Assembly (NCBI GenBank): GCA_002451215.1
Contig: DKBM01000090.1
Span: 1 to 40,411 of the forward strand
Direction: 5' to 3'
DNA length: 40,411 bases
Origin: SM1-46 sp002451215
GTDB taxonomy: Bacteria; Pseudomonadota; Gammaproteobacteria; Acidiferrobacterales; Sulfurifustaceae
In this document: positions 1-7,466 of the stretch, in pieces
Layout of the letters: every line of letters begins with the position of its first letter
Numbering within the stretch: position 1 is the stretch's first letter
The notes under the pieces: generated by a model
The model's database searches: none
What the model saw: the letters and a program-made list of their open reading frames with translations, nothing else
What the model was told of the DNA's origin: nothing
Made by a program: the position numbers and the translations under genes

Positions 1-477
1 CATCCGGTCGGCCTCGTCCAGCACCAGGATTTCGAGGCGCGAGAAATCCACGCGCCCCTGCTCCATGTGATCCATGAGTCGGCCCGGGGTGGCGACCAGC
101 AGATCCAGCGGTTGCTGCAATAGCTTCATCTGCGGACCGTAGCTCATGCCGCCGACGATACTGCCCGACGTTACGCGGCATTCGCGCGAGAATTGGCGGA
201 TGTTGTCGGTGACCTGCATGGCGAGTTCACGCGTCGGCGTCAGTACCAGCACGCGCGGACCGCGACCCTTGCGGGCCGGCGACGTGATGAGGCGCTGCAG
301 CGCCGGCAGCACGAAGGCTGCCGTCTTTCCAGTGCCGGTCTGGGCTGAGGCCATCAGGTCGCGGCCCTCGAGCGCCACCGGGATCGCGTCGCGCTGGATA
401 GCGGTCGGCTCTTTAAAGTGGCACGCCGCGATGGCGCGGGTGAGACGCGGGTCAAGATTCAGATTTTCGAATGACAA
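1..477 (-). CDS. DEAD-box ATP-dependent RNA helicase, N-terminal part (cut by window edge)
   Basis: ATP-dependent RNA helicase of the DEAD-box family (RhlE/SrmB-like), which would unwind RNA in ribosome assembly or RNA decay. The 159 visible residues carry the motifs in order: a Q motif (FKEPTAIQ) near residue 21, motif I AQTGTGKT, motif Ia PTRELA, the GG motif, motif Ib TPGR, and DEAD in VLDEADRM at the window edge. The C-terminal helicase lobe lies outside. No in-frame ATG precedes the Q motif. I start it at TTG (475-477), preceded by AAGAGG at a good distance, which gives the family-typical start SFENLNLDPRL. The upstream region is long and may be a leader. RhlE versus another member cannot be settled without the C-terminus. 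Confidence 0.93.
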   Translation of the reverse strand, partial: MSFENLNLDPRLTRAIAACHFKEPTAIQRDAIPVALEGRDLMASAQTGTGKTAAFVLPALQRLITSPARKGRGPRVLVLTPTRELAMQVTDNIRQFSRECRVTSGSIVGGMSYGPQMKLLQQPLDLLVATPGRLMDHMEQGRVDFSRLEILVLDEADRM

Positions 478-822
478 AGCAATACCTCTTCTGCCTGCCA
501 CGGCAGACTGCAACACAGCTATAGGAACGAACGAGCGGTATTACTTGGCAGGTAATATCAGCGCCTGGTCGTGTCGCCGACTGACCTATATAAGGTCACG
601 GCGCGAACGTCACCAACCAGGAAACTGATACCGAAAGAGTACAGCGGAGGTCAGAAACGCTAACCCTCTACTTCAGGGTGGGCGCACTATACGCACAATC
701 CGCTCCGAAAGCCACCAATCGCGTTGTGCCATCNNTCACCCGAGGGGCGCTGTGCGAGTTGGCGCAACCCCGGTCCAGACGATTTCCCCGATTTTTTCAA
801 CTTCGCGACCGTCGGCGGCGCG
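478..822. other. Intergenic region: helicase leader with an inverted repeat and an assembly gap
   Basis: No gene is supported here. The stretch probably holds the helicase promoter and 5' leader on the minus strand. TGACCT and AGGTCA form a perfect 6-bp inverted repeat around a 5-base spacer at 582-598. Two Ns at 734-735 mark an assembly join, so unknown sequence may be missing. Confidence 0.6.
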
Positions 823-1704
823 CTACTGGCCAAGAAAGGCGGCCGCGCGCGCAATGACCGCCGGGTCGGACAGGATGCGGTTGTGACCGAGACCGCTGGT
901 GGCATGGAATTGCGCACCCGGCCAGGCACGCGCAAGCGCCTCGCCCTCCTCGAACAGCATGGCACGGTCGTTTCGGTCATGAATGATGAGCGCCGGAAGA
1001 TCGAGGTCGCGCACAACATGCGAGGGCGACAATCTGTCCCAGATGTCGTGACCGAACTCACGCTCCAGCAAGCGGCGAAAACGGGCCAGCACCGCGGGCG
1101 GGAGATCGAGCGTTTCGCTGAAGGCCGCCAGCAGCGTCTCGACCTCGGCTGGCGGACTGATACAAACCACGCGCCGGATCGACAGTCCGTCCTTGATGGC
1201 CATCAATGTGCAGGGAGCACCAAACGAGTGGGTGATTGCAGCCTCGACCGGACCATGCGCGCGCGTCACGGCGTTGAGTGCCGCGGCAATCTCGTAAATG
1301 TTGGTACGTTCGCCGGGCGTGTCGCCGTGCGCCGGTTGATCCAGCGCCAGCACCCGCTTGCCGGCCGCGAGCAGCGGATCCACGAAGGCCGCAAAGTTGG
1401 CCGCCGAGCCGTGCCAACCATGCACGAGAAGAACCGTTGGACCAACGCCCCAACTGTACACCGCGACAGGCAACTGCTCATGCAACACGGTATGCCGTTC
1501 GGCCCGCTCGATCACGGCGCGCTCTCGACCCGACATCGGAAAACGCCGCGTCTTGAACCACAGCCTATAGGCAAAACGCGCCATTGGACCGGGCGCGATC
1601 CGGCCAAGCGTACGGAAAGCAAATCGCAGCGGCGCGAGCCCGGCCGGCGGGGGCGCCCTCCGCGGAAGCACCGCGCTGTCACTTCTCGATTTGCGTCCAG
1701 CCAT
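823..1704 (-). CDS. Alpha/beta hydrolase family protein
   Basis: A 293-residue alpha/beta hydrolase; substrate unknown, probably an ester or thioester. The oxyanion-side motif VLLVHGWHG is near residue 90. The nucleophile elbow reads THSFG near residue 163, so Thr replaces the usual first Gly of GxSxG. Candidate acid and base are Asp in HDRND (about 247) and His in GLGHN (about 273), in the expected order and spacing. The basic, proline-containing N-terminus (about 60 residues) is not a clear signal peptide. The ribosome-binding site before the ATG is weak, so the start could lie further in. It runs in the same direction as the YaiI-like gene 52 bp upstream and may share its transcript. Confidence 0.88.
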   Translation of the reverse strand: MAGRKSRSDSAVLPRRAPPPAGLAPLRFAFRTLGRIAPGPMARFAYRLWFKTRRFPMSGRERAVIERAERHTVLHEQLPVAVYSWGVGPTVLLVHGWHGSAANFAAFVDPLLAAGKRVLALDQPAHGDTPGERTNIYEIAAALNAVTRAHGPVEAAITHSFGAPCTLMAIKDGLSIRRVVCISPPAEVETLLAAFSETLDLPPAVLARFRRLLEREFGHDIWDRLSPSHVVRDLDLPALIIHDRNDRAMLFEEGEALARAWPGAQFHATSGLGHNRILSDPAVIARAAAFLGQ

Positions 1705-1756
1705 AGTCGCTGAATCTTGGCAGATTCCGAAACGGAAGTATCCCGAAGGTGAACGC

Positions 1757-2230
1757 CTAGTCTCCGCCCTGTCCGCGACCGGTACGGAAATACTGGCTCA
1801 ACAGCCGATCGAGCTGATTGGCAAATGCCTGCCGGTCCGCGTGATTCAGCGCGGGCGGACCACCGGTATTCACGCCGGTGGCGCGCAGCGTGTCGAGAAA
1901 ATCACGCACGTTCAGCCGTTCGCGGATGTTCTCCTTGCTATACAACTCGCCGCGGGGATTGAGGGCCTTTCCACCGCGTTCGATCACGGCGGCGGCCAGC
2001 GGAATGTCCGCGGTCACCACCAGATCGCCGGCCGCAACACGGCTGGCAATTTCCGAATCCGCCACATCGAAGCCGGCCGGCACCTGCACGGCGCGGATGT
2101 ATGGCGAACGCGGAATCTGCAGCGGCTGGTTGGCGACGAGTACCACCGCCACCTTCATCCTTTCGGCGGCACGGAACAGGATGTCCTTGATCACCTTCGG
2201 GCAGGCGTCAGCGTCGACCCAGATTTGCAT
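1757..2230 (-). CDS. yaiI: YaiI/YqxD family protein (UPF0178, DUF188)
   Basis: A 157-residue protein of the widespread UPF0178 family, a PIN-like fold of unsettled function. The diagnostic start MQIWVDADACP with its conserved acidic residues is present, as are VTADIPLA near residue 73 and the NPRGELYSKENI segment near residue 91. Length is typical. It is the first gene of a leftward pair with the hydrolase. Membership is secure. An RNase-like activity is suggested by the fold only. Confidence 0.93.
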   Translation of the reverse strand: MQIWVDADACPKVIKDILFRAAERMKVAVVLVANQPLQIPRSPYIRAVQVPAGFDVADSEIASRVAAGDLVVTADIPLAAAVIERGGKALNPRGELYSKENIRERLNVRDFLDTLRATGVNTGGPPALNHADRQAFANQLDRLLSQYFRTGRGQGGD

Positions 2231-2612
2231 GTGACCAGTCTAGCGGAGACGGATGCCCTTCGGGTCTACGTTGCGCCGCCAAATGTCAGATTCGATCTCC
2301 GCGGCACTCTGTTGGATGTTGCTGTTCTCAGCGTTATCCGCGAATACCACCGTCAATGCAACGGGAGGTTGCGCGTTGCAGTCCGATGAGTGGCCAAAAG
2401 ACAGGCGGCCGGCTGGGTGGCCCCGCAACGGATGCCCGTTGAACGACACAGGTGGCACCGCAGCCTGACCGCCAAAACCCGATTCAACCTACAACCGGAC
2501 GATCGGGCCAAGCGATTGAAGGAATATATCGCCCCGGTTGAAACGTTCAATTTCATCTCGCGCGGCCGGCACCCTATCCTGAGTGCGTGAAAATCATCTT
2601 GAGGATCCAGCC
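2231..2612. other. Intergenic region with divergent promoters, no gene seen
   Basis: About 380 bp between divergently read genes. No reading frame here looks coding. A 13-base palindrome, TTGAAACGTTCAA, lies at 2538-2550, about 60 bp before the DUF2061 start, and is a reasonable operator candidate for the DUF2061-Dps pair. Confidence 0.5.
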
Positions 2613-2816
2613 ATGACCAAGACCGTCAGCTTCGCCGTCGTGCACGTCACCGTCGCCTTTAGCGTCGGATACGCGCTGAGCGGTAGCGCGCTCGTGGGTG
2701 GCGCGATCGCCCTGGTCGAACCGGCGGTAAATACCGTTGCCTACTTCTTTCATGAGAAGGCCTGGGAGCGGATTCGCCACCGCGCGGCGAGTGATACCGC
2801 GCCGATCGCAGCGTGA
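2613..2816 (+). CDS. DUF2061 family small membrane protein
   Basis: A 67-residue protein matching the DUF2061 family: MTKTVSF start, a hydrophobic segment VTVAFSVGYALSGSALVGGAIALVE (as two pieces around residues 8-35), then NTVAYFFHEKAWERI, the family's most conserved stretch. It is predicted to sit in the inner membrane. The ATG at 2613 follows a GAGG site at 2601-2604. An upstream in-frame ATG at 2583 would add ten residues without such a site. Function is unknown. The Dps gene follows after 32 bp, so the two are probably co-transcribed. Confidence 0.85.
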   Translation: MTKTVSFAVVHVTVAFSVGYALSGSALVGGAIALVEPAVNTVAYFFHEKAWERIRHRAASDTAPIAA

Positions 2817-2848
2817 AATTTTGACTTCCAAATGACAGGAGACAAACC

Positions 2849-3328
2849 ATGAACCAGGCAATTGATATTGGCATCACCACGACAGACCGGGCTGCGATTG
2901 CGCAGGGGCTCGCCAAGCTTCTCGCGGATAGCTACACGCTCTATCTCAAGACCCACAACTACCACTGGAACGTGACCGGCCCGATGTTCAATACACTGCA
3001 TCTCATGTTCGAGCAGCAATACACCGAACTCGCCACGGCCGTGGACCTCATTGCCGAGCGCATTCGCGCCCTTGGCCACGCTGCCCCGGGGTCATACAAG
3101 GCATACGCCAAGATGACCGACATCGCCGAGGAAGAAGGCGTACCGAACGCGCAGGAGATGATCCGCCGCCTGGTTGCCGGCCAGGAAGCCGTCGTGCGCA
3201 CGGCGCGCAGCGTGTTCCCGGCAGTCGAGGGGGCTTCCGACGAGCCGACCGCCGACCTCCTCACCCAGCGCATGCAAGTGCATGAGAAAAATGCCTGGAT
3301 GTTGCGCAGCATGCTCGAAACCGGCTAA
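2849..3328 (+). CDS. dps: Dps-family ferritin-like DNA-binding protein
   Basis: Dps oxidises Fe(II), usually with hydrogen peroxide, stores the iron in a 12-mer shell and in many species coats DNA. The 159 residues show the family signature: KTHNYHWNVTG around residue 35 with the first ferroxidase His, then HLMFEQQYTEL with further metal-binding His and Glu. The third and fourth helices (EMIRRLVAGQEAVVRTAR and a C-terminal HEKNAWMLRSMLE) complete the four-helix bundle. The start has a good AGGAG site. The N-terminus is short, so DNA binding by a Lys-rich tail is not evident. A clear intrinsic terminator follows at 3358. Confidence 0.95.
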   Translation: MNQAIDIGITTTDRAAIAQGLAKLLADSYTLYLKTHNYHWNVTGPMFNTLHLMFEQQYTELATAVDLIAERIRALGHAAPGSYKAYAKMTDIAEEEGVPNAQEMIRRLVAGQEAVVRTARSVFPAVEGASDEPTADLLTQRMQVHEKNAWMLRSMLETG

Positions 3329-3357
3329 CGCTAGGCACGTCAAAACAGGGGTTGGAC

Positions 3358-3386
3358 GGGGGCGCAAAGCGCCCCCCTTCTTTTTG
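3358..3386 (+). terminator. Rho-independent terminator after dps
   Basis: GGGGGCGC and GCGCCCCC form a perfect 8-bp stem around an AAA loop (3358-3376), followed directly by a T-rich run (CTTCTTTTTGT). It lies 30 bp after the Dps stop and separates the DUF2061-Dps transcript from the next gene. Confidence 0.92.
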
Positions 3387-3516
3387 TCGCTTGCCTTGGC
3401 CAAGCACGGCAGGGCCAGGGCAGCCAGTCCGGGCGGGATTTCTTGATCGGCGACAAGGTCGGTCGCTCTGGAATGTGGCAGGTTCTTGCTATGAACCACA
3501 ATCGGGACGATCAGCA

Positions 3517-4080
3517 ATGGAGATCGAGCATCACCGCGACCTCGCACGTGAATTTCCTGATCTCAAGCAGCGTATTCACGAATTAAAGCTTGCAGATCCG
3601 GTTTTTCGGGAGCTGTACCGCGAATACCAGGAGATCGATGACGAAGTCTACCGGATCGAACAGGATATCGAGGCGCGATCGGATGAGTACACCGAGAATC
3701 TGAAGCGTCGGCGCGTGCACCTGAAGGACCAGCTGTACGCCATGTTGACTGGACGCGAAGCTGCCATCGGCGAGGACGGTGAGCTTGTCGTTCGACAAAA
3801 GTTTCGGGTTCCGATCGATCATGGCGCCGTCGCGCGCGAGTGGATCCAGCGCGGCTACTCCTGCCGTGGGTTCGTCGATCCGCCGGGGCAGGAATGGCGC
3901 GACTTCGTGCACGAAACCAACGAACTGGTCACGGTGGTGGAAGGGCGACTGGAGGTACAGATGTTGGGTGAGCGCCATGTGCTGGAACCGGGAGACGAGC
4001 TGTTCATTCCGCGCAGCGCCATCCATACGGTCCGCAACATCCACGACGGCACGACGCGCTGGCTGTACGGCTATGACTGA
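3517..4080 (+). CDS. DUF465 (YdcH-like) domain fused to a cupin domain
   Basis: A 187-residue protein made of two parts. Residues 1-75 match DUF465/YdcH: FPDLKQRIHELKLADPVF, then an IEQDIE motif, then LKDQLYAML. That family is normally a free helical-hairpin protein of about 70-80 residues. Residues about 95-187 form a small cupin barrel: HETNELVTVVEGRLEVQ supplies cupin motif 1 and LEPGDELFIPRSAIHTVRN motif 2, with His and Glu available for a metal. The reading frame is continuous with no stop or internal ribosome-binding site at the junction. Function unknown; the cupin could bind a small molecule or metal. The next gene starts 46 bp on, so it may lead a transcript running to 5735. Confidence 0.87.
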   Translation: MEIEHHRDLAREFPDLKQRIHELKLADPVFRELYREYQEIDDEVYRIEQDIEARSDEYTENLKRRRVHLKDQLYAMLTGREAAIGEDGELVVRQKFRVPIDHGAVAREWIQRGYSCRGFVDPPGQEWRDFVHETNELVTVVEGRLEVQMLGERHVLEPGDELFIPRSAIHTVRNIHDGTTRWLYGYD

Positions 4081-4126
4081 CGTCTGATCCCGAAAATCAC
4101 GCACACGCACCGAGCGAGGTAACCAT

Positions 4127-4393
4127 ATGGAACTGACGGTCAAACAACTCTCAGAGGCGCGCGACACCGTAGAGAGTCTGCTCGAACAGCTCGGGCTCCG
4201 GTCCTACCTGTTCGAAGTCGAGCCGCGCGGCAACCACTGGGAAGTGCGGGTGGAATGTGCGCCCGACTCCGGCTGGCAGTCTTCCGTGCTGAGTGTCGGC
4301 GAGGGCTGGCTGGATGCCTGTCGAATCGACAACCGGGCGCGCGGGAAGCTGCTTGATGAATGGCGTGAACGTCTCAGCGGGAAACCCGATTGA
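4127..4393 (+). CDS. Conserved-looking small protein of unknown function
   Basis: An 88-residue soluble protein I do not recognise. It begins with a helical stretch (LSEARDTVESLLEQLG) and continues with beta-like strands (SYLFEVEPRGNHWEVRVEC) ending in a helix (ARGKLLDEWRERL). No signal peptide, membrane segment or metal motif is visible. The ATG has an AGGTAAC site upstream. Codon use resembles the neighbours, and the frame sits tidily between the cupin gene and the zinc-ribbon gene, which is why I accept it as real. Confidence 0.75.
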   Translation: MELTVKQLSEARDTVESLLEQLGLRSYLFEVEPRGNHWEVRVECAPDSGWQSSVLSVGEGWLDACRIDNRARGKLLDEWRERLSGKPD

Positions 4394-4443
4394 CACCACG
4401 AGCCAGGCATCGTGGCGCGTTGCCTGGCGCACGGGAATCAATC

Positions 4444-4755
4444 ATGTTTCGACGTGACTACATCGGATTGCTGCGCGAGCCACGCAGTGTCCATCAGCTG
4501 GCGCGCGAGCTTGAACTCGCGCCCGGCGAGGTCGAAGACGACCTGGCGCATTTGCTGAAGAGTCTTCGGCACAGCGAAACCTATCTTGCCGTCGTGACAC
4601 CGGCGCACTGCCGTCACTGCGGGTTCACGTTTCGCCGCGAGCGGCTTGGCAAGCCGGGCAAGTGCCCACAGTGCCGTCACACCTGGATCGAGGCGCCAAT
4701 GATCCGGATCGAGGAACGATCGACCGGCGTGAGACCGAAGCGGCACAACGAATGA
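4444..4755 (+). CDS. Zinc-ribbon predicted transcriptional regulator (winged-helix plus C4 finger)
   Basis: A 103-residue protein. Residues 5-48 (IGLLREPRSVHQLARELELAPGEVEDDLAHLLKSL) read as a winged helix-turn-helix, and Cys56, Cys59, Cys74 and Cys77 form a C4 zinc ribbon (CRHCGF and CPQCRH). The layout resembles the small archaeal and bacterial predicted regulators of the COG3357 type, which is my assignment from memory. I start it at ATG 4444; an in-frame start 54 bp earlier would add residues unlike the fold. Its stop overlaps the ATG of the next hydrolase gene (ATGA), so the two are translationally coupled. Confidence 0.82.
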   Translation: MFRRDYIGLLREPRSVHQLARELELAPGEVEDDLAHLLKSLRHSETYLAVVTPAHCRHCGFTFRRERLGKPGKCPQCRHTWIEAPMIRIEERSTGVRPKRHNE

Positions 4756-5735
4756 CGACACGCGCGATCTTTCGACGAGTCCTTGTGGCGGCGGGTATTG
4801 CGCTGGCAATGCTGACCCTGCTCGTCGTCGCGACGTATCAGCGTGACATCCAACGGGCACGGGAGCGCGTCGCTGCCGGCAGCCAGATGGCTGAAACGCC
4901 CTGCGGACCGATCGAGTACGCCGTGGCAGGTGATGGCCCGCCAGTACTATTGGTGCACGGCGCGGGTGGTGGTTTCGATCAGGCGCTCGATTTTGGCGCA
5001 GGTCTGGTCGATCGCGGCTTACGCGTGATCGCGATGTCGCGCTTTGGCTACCTGCGCACGCCACTGCCCGCCGATGCCTCGGCTGCCGCCCAGGCGGATG
5101 CGCACGCCTGTTTGCTAGATTCGCTGCGAATTGAACGCGCCGCGATTCTCGGCGCGTCGGCCGGCGCACCGTCGTCACTCCTGTTTGCGCTGCGACATCC
5201 ACGTCGCACCAGCGCGCTGGTCCTGCTCGTGCCCGCTGCTTATGCGCCGCGCGCTGACGGCGCGCCGGCGTTGACTACGCCATCCGGTACCGGGTTCCTG
5301 TTCGATTCGGCGCTGCGATCCGATTTCCTGTTCTGGGCGGCGATACGGGCCGCACGGACAACGGTAATCCGGGCGATTCTCGCGACAGCGCCGGACCTGG
5401 TCGTACGAGCGAGTGAATCAGAACAGGCGCGAATTCAGCAAACGCTCGATCACATTCTGCCGGTAAGCCCGCGCCGCCGCGGTCTATTGAACGATGTGGC
5501 CATCCTGAACGGGCCATTGCGTTATGAGCCGGAGCGAATCGCCGCGCCCACCCTGATTGTCAGCGCGGTGGACGATCTGTTTGGAACCTACGCGATTGGC
5601 CGCTATGCGGCGACTCAAATACCGGGTGCGCGTTTCATTGGACTACCGGACGGCGGACATCTCTGGGTCGGTCACCACCAGCAGGTTATCTCGGAGATTG
5701 CAGCGTTCGTCAGGACACATCAGCCGCGCCGTTAA
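4752..5735 (+). CDS. Membrane-anchored alpha/beta hydrolase
   Basis: A 327-residue alpha/beta hydrolase with an N-terminal membrane anchor (residues 6-28, after basic residues), so the enzyme domain probably faces the periplasm. LLVHGAGGG is near residue 67. The nucleophile elbow is GASAG with Ser136. Candidate acid and base are Asp in SAVDDLFG (about 283) and His in DGGHLWVG (about 307). The fold suits an esterase or lipase-like enzyme; substrate unknown. Translation is coupled by ATGA overlap to the zinc-ribbon regulator, which may control it. The REP-like hairpins downstream may serve as transcript end or stabiliser. Confidence 0.88.
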   Translation: MTTRAIFRRVLVAAGIALAMLTLLVVATYQRDIQRARERVAAGSQMAETPCGPIEYAVAGDGPPVLLVHGAGGGFDQALDFGAGLVDRGLRVIAMSRFGYLRTPLPADASAAAQADAHACLLDSLRIERAAILGASAGAPSSLLFALRHPRRTSALVLLVPAAYAPRADGAPALTTPSGTGFLFDSALRSDFLFWAAIRAARTTVIRAILATAPDLVVRASESEQARIQQTLDHILPVSPRRRGLLNDVAILNGPLRYEPERIAAPTLIVSAVDDLFGTYAIGRYAATQIPGARFIGLPDGGHLWVGHHQQVISEIAAFVRTHQPRR

Positions 5736-5760
5736 AACCGCCAGGGAAGCTCTGTTCAAG

Positions 5761-5856
5761 TCCGCCGTTCGCCCTGAGCATGTCGAAGGGCGAACGGCGG
5801 ACCCCTGAAATATCGAGGCTCCAAATGGTTCGTGGTTCGACACGCTCACCACGAAC
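5761..5856. repeat. Pair of inverted REP-like palindromes (BIME-like)
   Basis: Two palindromes lie 26 bp apart. The first has perfect 15-bp arms (TCCGCCGTTCGCCCT at 5761-5775 and its complement at 5787-5801) around GAGCATGTCGA. The second has perfect 9-bp arms (GTTCGTGGT at 5828-5836, complement at 5848-5856) around TCGACACGCTC. The second loop is the reverse complement of the first apart from one base, so the two units are inverted copies with a shared core. REP elements with a TCGAC-GCTC core are common in proteobacterial genomes. Confidence 0.85.
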
Positions 5857-5923
5857 AAACCTGTTCAGGATTTCCCTGGCGCACCTCAAGAAACCCGGGC
5901 GTCGCGTCCTGCTGGGCTCCCGG

Positions 5924-6298
5924 TCAGCGGCTGTTCTTCCACTTGATGGCGCGCGCCCATGTCACCGTGTGGCCTTGCTCGATAAATGAAAAAACCTCGA
6001 GCCCGGTGACATTCGGGCGCTCTGCAGCCCCGGCGAGCGGAATCAGGGCGTCGGCGCCTTCCTTCTTGGCATCATCGATCATGGCGTTGATCATGGTGCT
6101 GATGGCCGTATGCCGGCCGCCAGACGCCTTGGTGGTGATGAGCACTTCATAAGGTCGCGTCGGTTCACGCGTCAGCACCTCGACCCCCTGCATCTTCGCG
6201 TACTCATCGGGCTCGTGCAGCAGCGTCGGATTGACGCCGCACCCTGCCAACATCGCGACCGCCGAGACGGCAATCAGAACTGCAATCAGCTTGTTCAT
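5924..6298 (-). CDS. Small lipoprotein
   Basis: A 124-residue lipoprotein. The N-terminus is a classic type II signal: MNK, a hydrophobic core, and the lipobox LAGC with Cys20. The mature part (VEVLTREPTRPYEVLITTKASGG near residue 40, then AMIDDAKKEGADALIP) resembles small lipoproteins with a YbjQ/heavy-metal-binding-like fold, but I do not assign a family. I start it at ATG 6298, which gives the proper lipoprotein start; an in-frame start six codons earlier would spoil the signal. It is divergent from the SnoaL-like gene, and 186 bp separate the two. Confidence 0.85.
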   Translation of the reverse strand: MNKLIAVLIAVSAVAMLAGCGVNPTLLHEPDEYAKMQGVEVLTREPTRPYEVLITTKASGGRHTAISTMINAMIDDAKKEGADALIPLAGAAERPNVTGLEVFSFIEQGHTVTWARAIKWKNSR

Positions 6299-6484
6299 AA
6301 ACGTTGCTCCCGACAAAAAGCGGTGGAAATCGTGACCCTATATGGTACCAGCCCTGCCCGGTCGCACCGTGCCGGGTCCGCGAGTCCGATATTGCCGACT
6401 ACGGAATAATTCGTGCCTCGGTGCTGTTCACCTCCTTGAGATCCCTTTTCACGGGATTGATTCACAGACAACCAGGAGCAAAGC

Positions 6485-6910
6485 ATGAACTTCAAGAAAA
6501 TGGTGGCCGCGGCCGCGTTCACCCTGATCTCGGCCTCAGCCCTCGCCGGCGCGGGTGATAGCGCCCAATCGCACTTCCAGGCCATCGCCGCCGGCGACCT
6601 GGACAAGATCATGGCGAACTACGGCAACGATGCGCAATTTCAGTGGGTCGGCGGCCCGCTGGACGGCACGTACAAGGGGACGGAAGCGATTCGCGGCGTG
6701 TGGGGCAAGTTCGCAAAGGCGAATGCACCGCTTAACGCCAAAGTTGAGCAACTCACGGAGAGTGCCAACCCCAAGGGTTCGACGGTCACTGCTAACGTCA
6801 CTTTCAGCGGCAAGAATACAATTAAGGTCCGTTACGTGCTGACCTACCGCGACGGCAACCTGGTGAACGAGGTGTGGCAGATCGACCCGAAGCTAAGCGC
6901 TTCCTACTAA
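6485..6910 (+). CDS. Secreted SnoaL-like / NTF2-fold protein
   Basis: A 141-residue protein with a Sec signal peptide (MNFKKMVAAAAFTLISASALA, cleavage near residue 21). The mature part has the NTF2-like or SnoaL pattern: helix SAQSHFQAIAAGDLDKIMANYGNDAQFQW, then beta strands with YKGTEAIRGVWGKFAK and a final LVNEVWQID. Such periplasmic NTF2 proteins bind small molecules or act as small accessory factors. A good AGGAG site precedes the ATG. The ECF sigma gene starts about 10 bp after its stop, so it probably belongs to that sigma factor's regulon and operon. Confidence 0.87.
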   Translation: MNFKKMVAAAAFTLISASALAGAGDSAQSHFQAIAAGDLDKIMANYGNDAQFQWVGGPLDGTYKGTEAIRGVWGKFAKANAPLNAKVEQLTESANPKGSTVTANVTFSGKNTIKVRYVLTYRDGNLVNEVWQIDPKLSASY

Positions 6911-6920
6911 GGAGTGCGTC

Positions 6921-7466
6921 GTGGCACGCACGGAGCGGGGTTACCGCTCCGTGTCGTACCCCAAACAATGTATGGCGAACCATCCGTTCGAACAACATAT
7001 TCCCGGGTTGCGCCGCTACGCGCGCGCGCTGTTGCGCGACCGCACACGTGCCGACGATCTGGTGCAGGACACGCTGGAGCGTGCGCTCAACAAATTCACT
7101 CTGTTTCAGCGCGACAGCGATTTGCGCGCCTGGCTGTTTACCGTCATGCACAATGTCCACCTCAACCAGATTCGCAGCGCGAGCAATCGCATGGTCACCA
7201 TCGAGTACGATGATAGCGAAATGACACCGGCGCGGTCGGACGACGCGACAGCCTTACACGATCTCGCCACCGCGCTCGAACGCCTGTTGCCCGAGCACCG
7301 GGAGGTGCTGGTGCTGATCGGCGTGGAGCAGTTCTCGTATGAAGAAGCCGCGCGCGTGCTCGACGTGCCGATTGGCACGGTGATGTCCCGCTTGTCGCGC
7401 GCGCGCGAGCGCTTGCGCATATTGCTGGAAGGTGGCACCGCACCCCAGCTGCGGAGAGTCAAATGA
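6921..7466 (+). CDS. ECF-family RNA polymerase sigma factor
   Basis: A sigma factor of up to 181 residues with sigma-2 and sigma-4 regions only. Region 2 includes ALLRDRTRADDLVQDTLERAL and the RAWLFTVMHN stretch. Region 4 has LPEHREVLVLIGVEQFSYEEAARVLDVPIGTVMSRLSRARERL, a typical helix-turn-helix. The start is open. GTG 6921 has AAGGAG at 6909-6914, overlapping the upstream stop, so I use it. ATG 6972 gives the usual ECF N-terminus but has no ribosome-binding site. A strong hairpin (6929-6953) lies between these starts. The stop overlaps the next ATG, coupling it to its anti-sigma factor. Confidence 0.92.
   Translation: MARTERGYRSVSYPKQCMANHPFEQHIPGLRRYARALLRDRTRADDLVQDTLERALNKFTLFQRDSDLRAWLFTVMHNVHLNQIRSASNRMVTIEYDDSEMTPARSDDATALHDLATALERLLPEHREVLVLIGVEQFSYEEAARVLDVPIGTVMSRLSRARERLRILLEGGTAPQLRRVK
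6929..6953 (+). promoter_or_regulatory. Perfect 10-bp hairpin at the start of the sigma gene
   Basis: CACGGAGCGG (6929-6938) and CCGCTCCGTG (6944-6953) form a perfect stem around the loop GGTTA. No T run follows, so it is not a standard terminator. It lies just after the SnoaL-like gene and after the GTG start used here for the sigma gene. It could stabilise the upstream message or limit sigma-factor translation. Confidence 0.75.

Noticed and set aside
724..1713. A 329-codon open frame on the plus strand
   Set aside because: It is antisense to the alpha/beta hydrolase, crosses the NN join and has an Arg/His-rich composition without any protein pattern.
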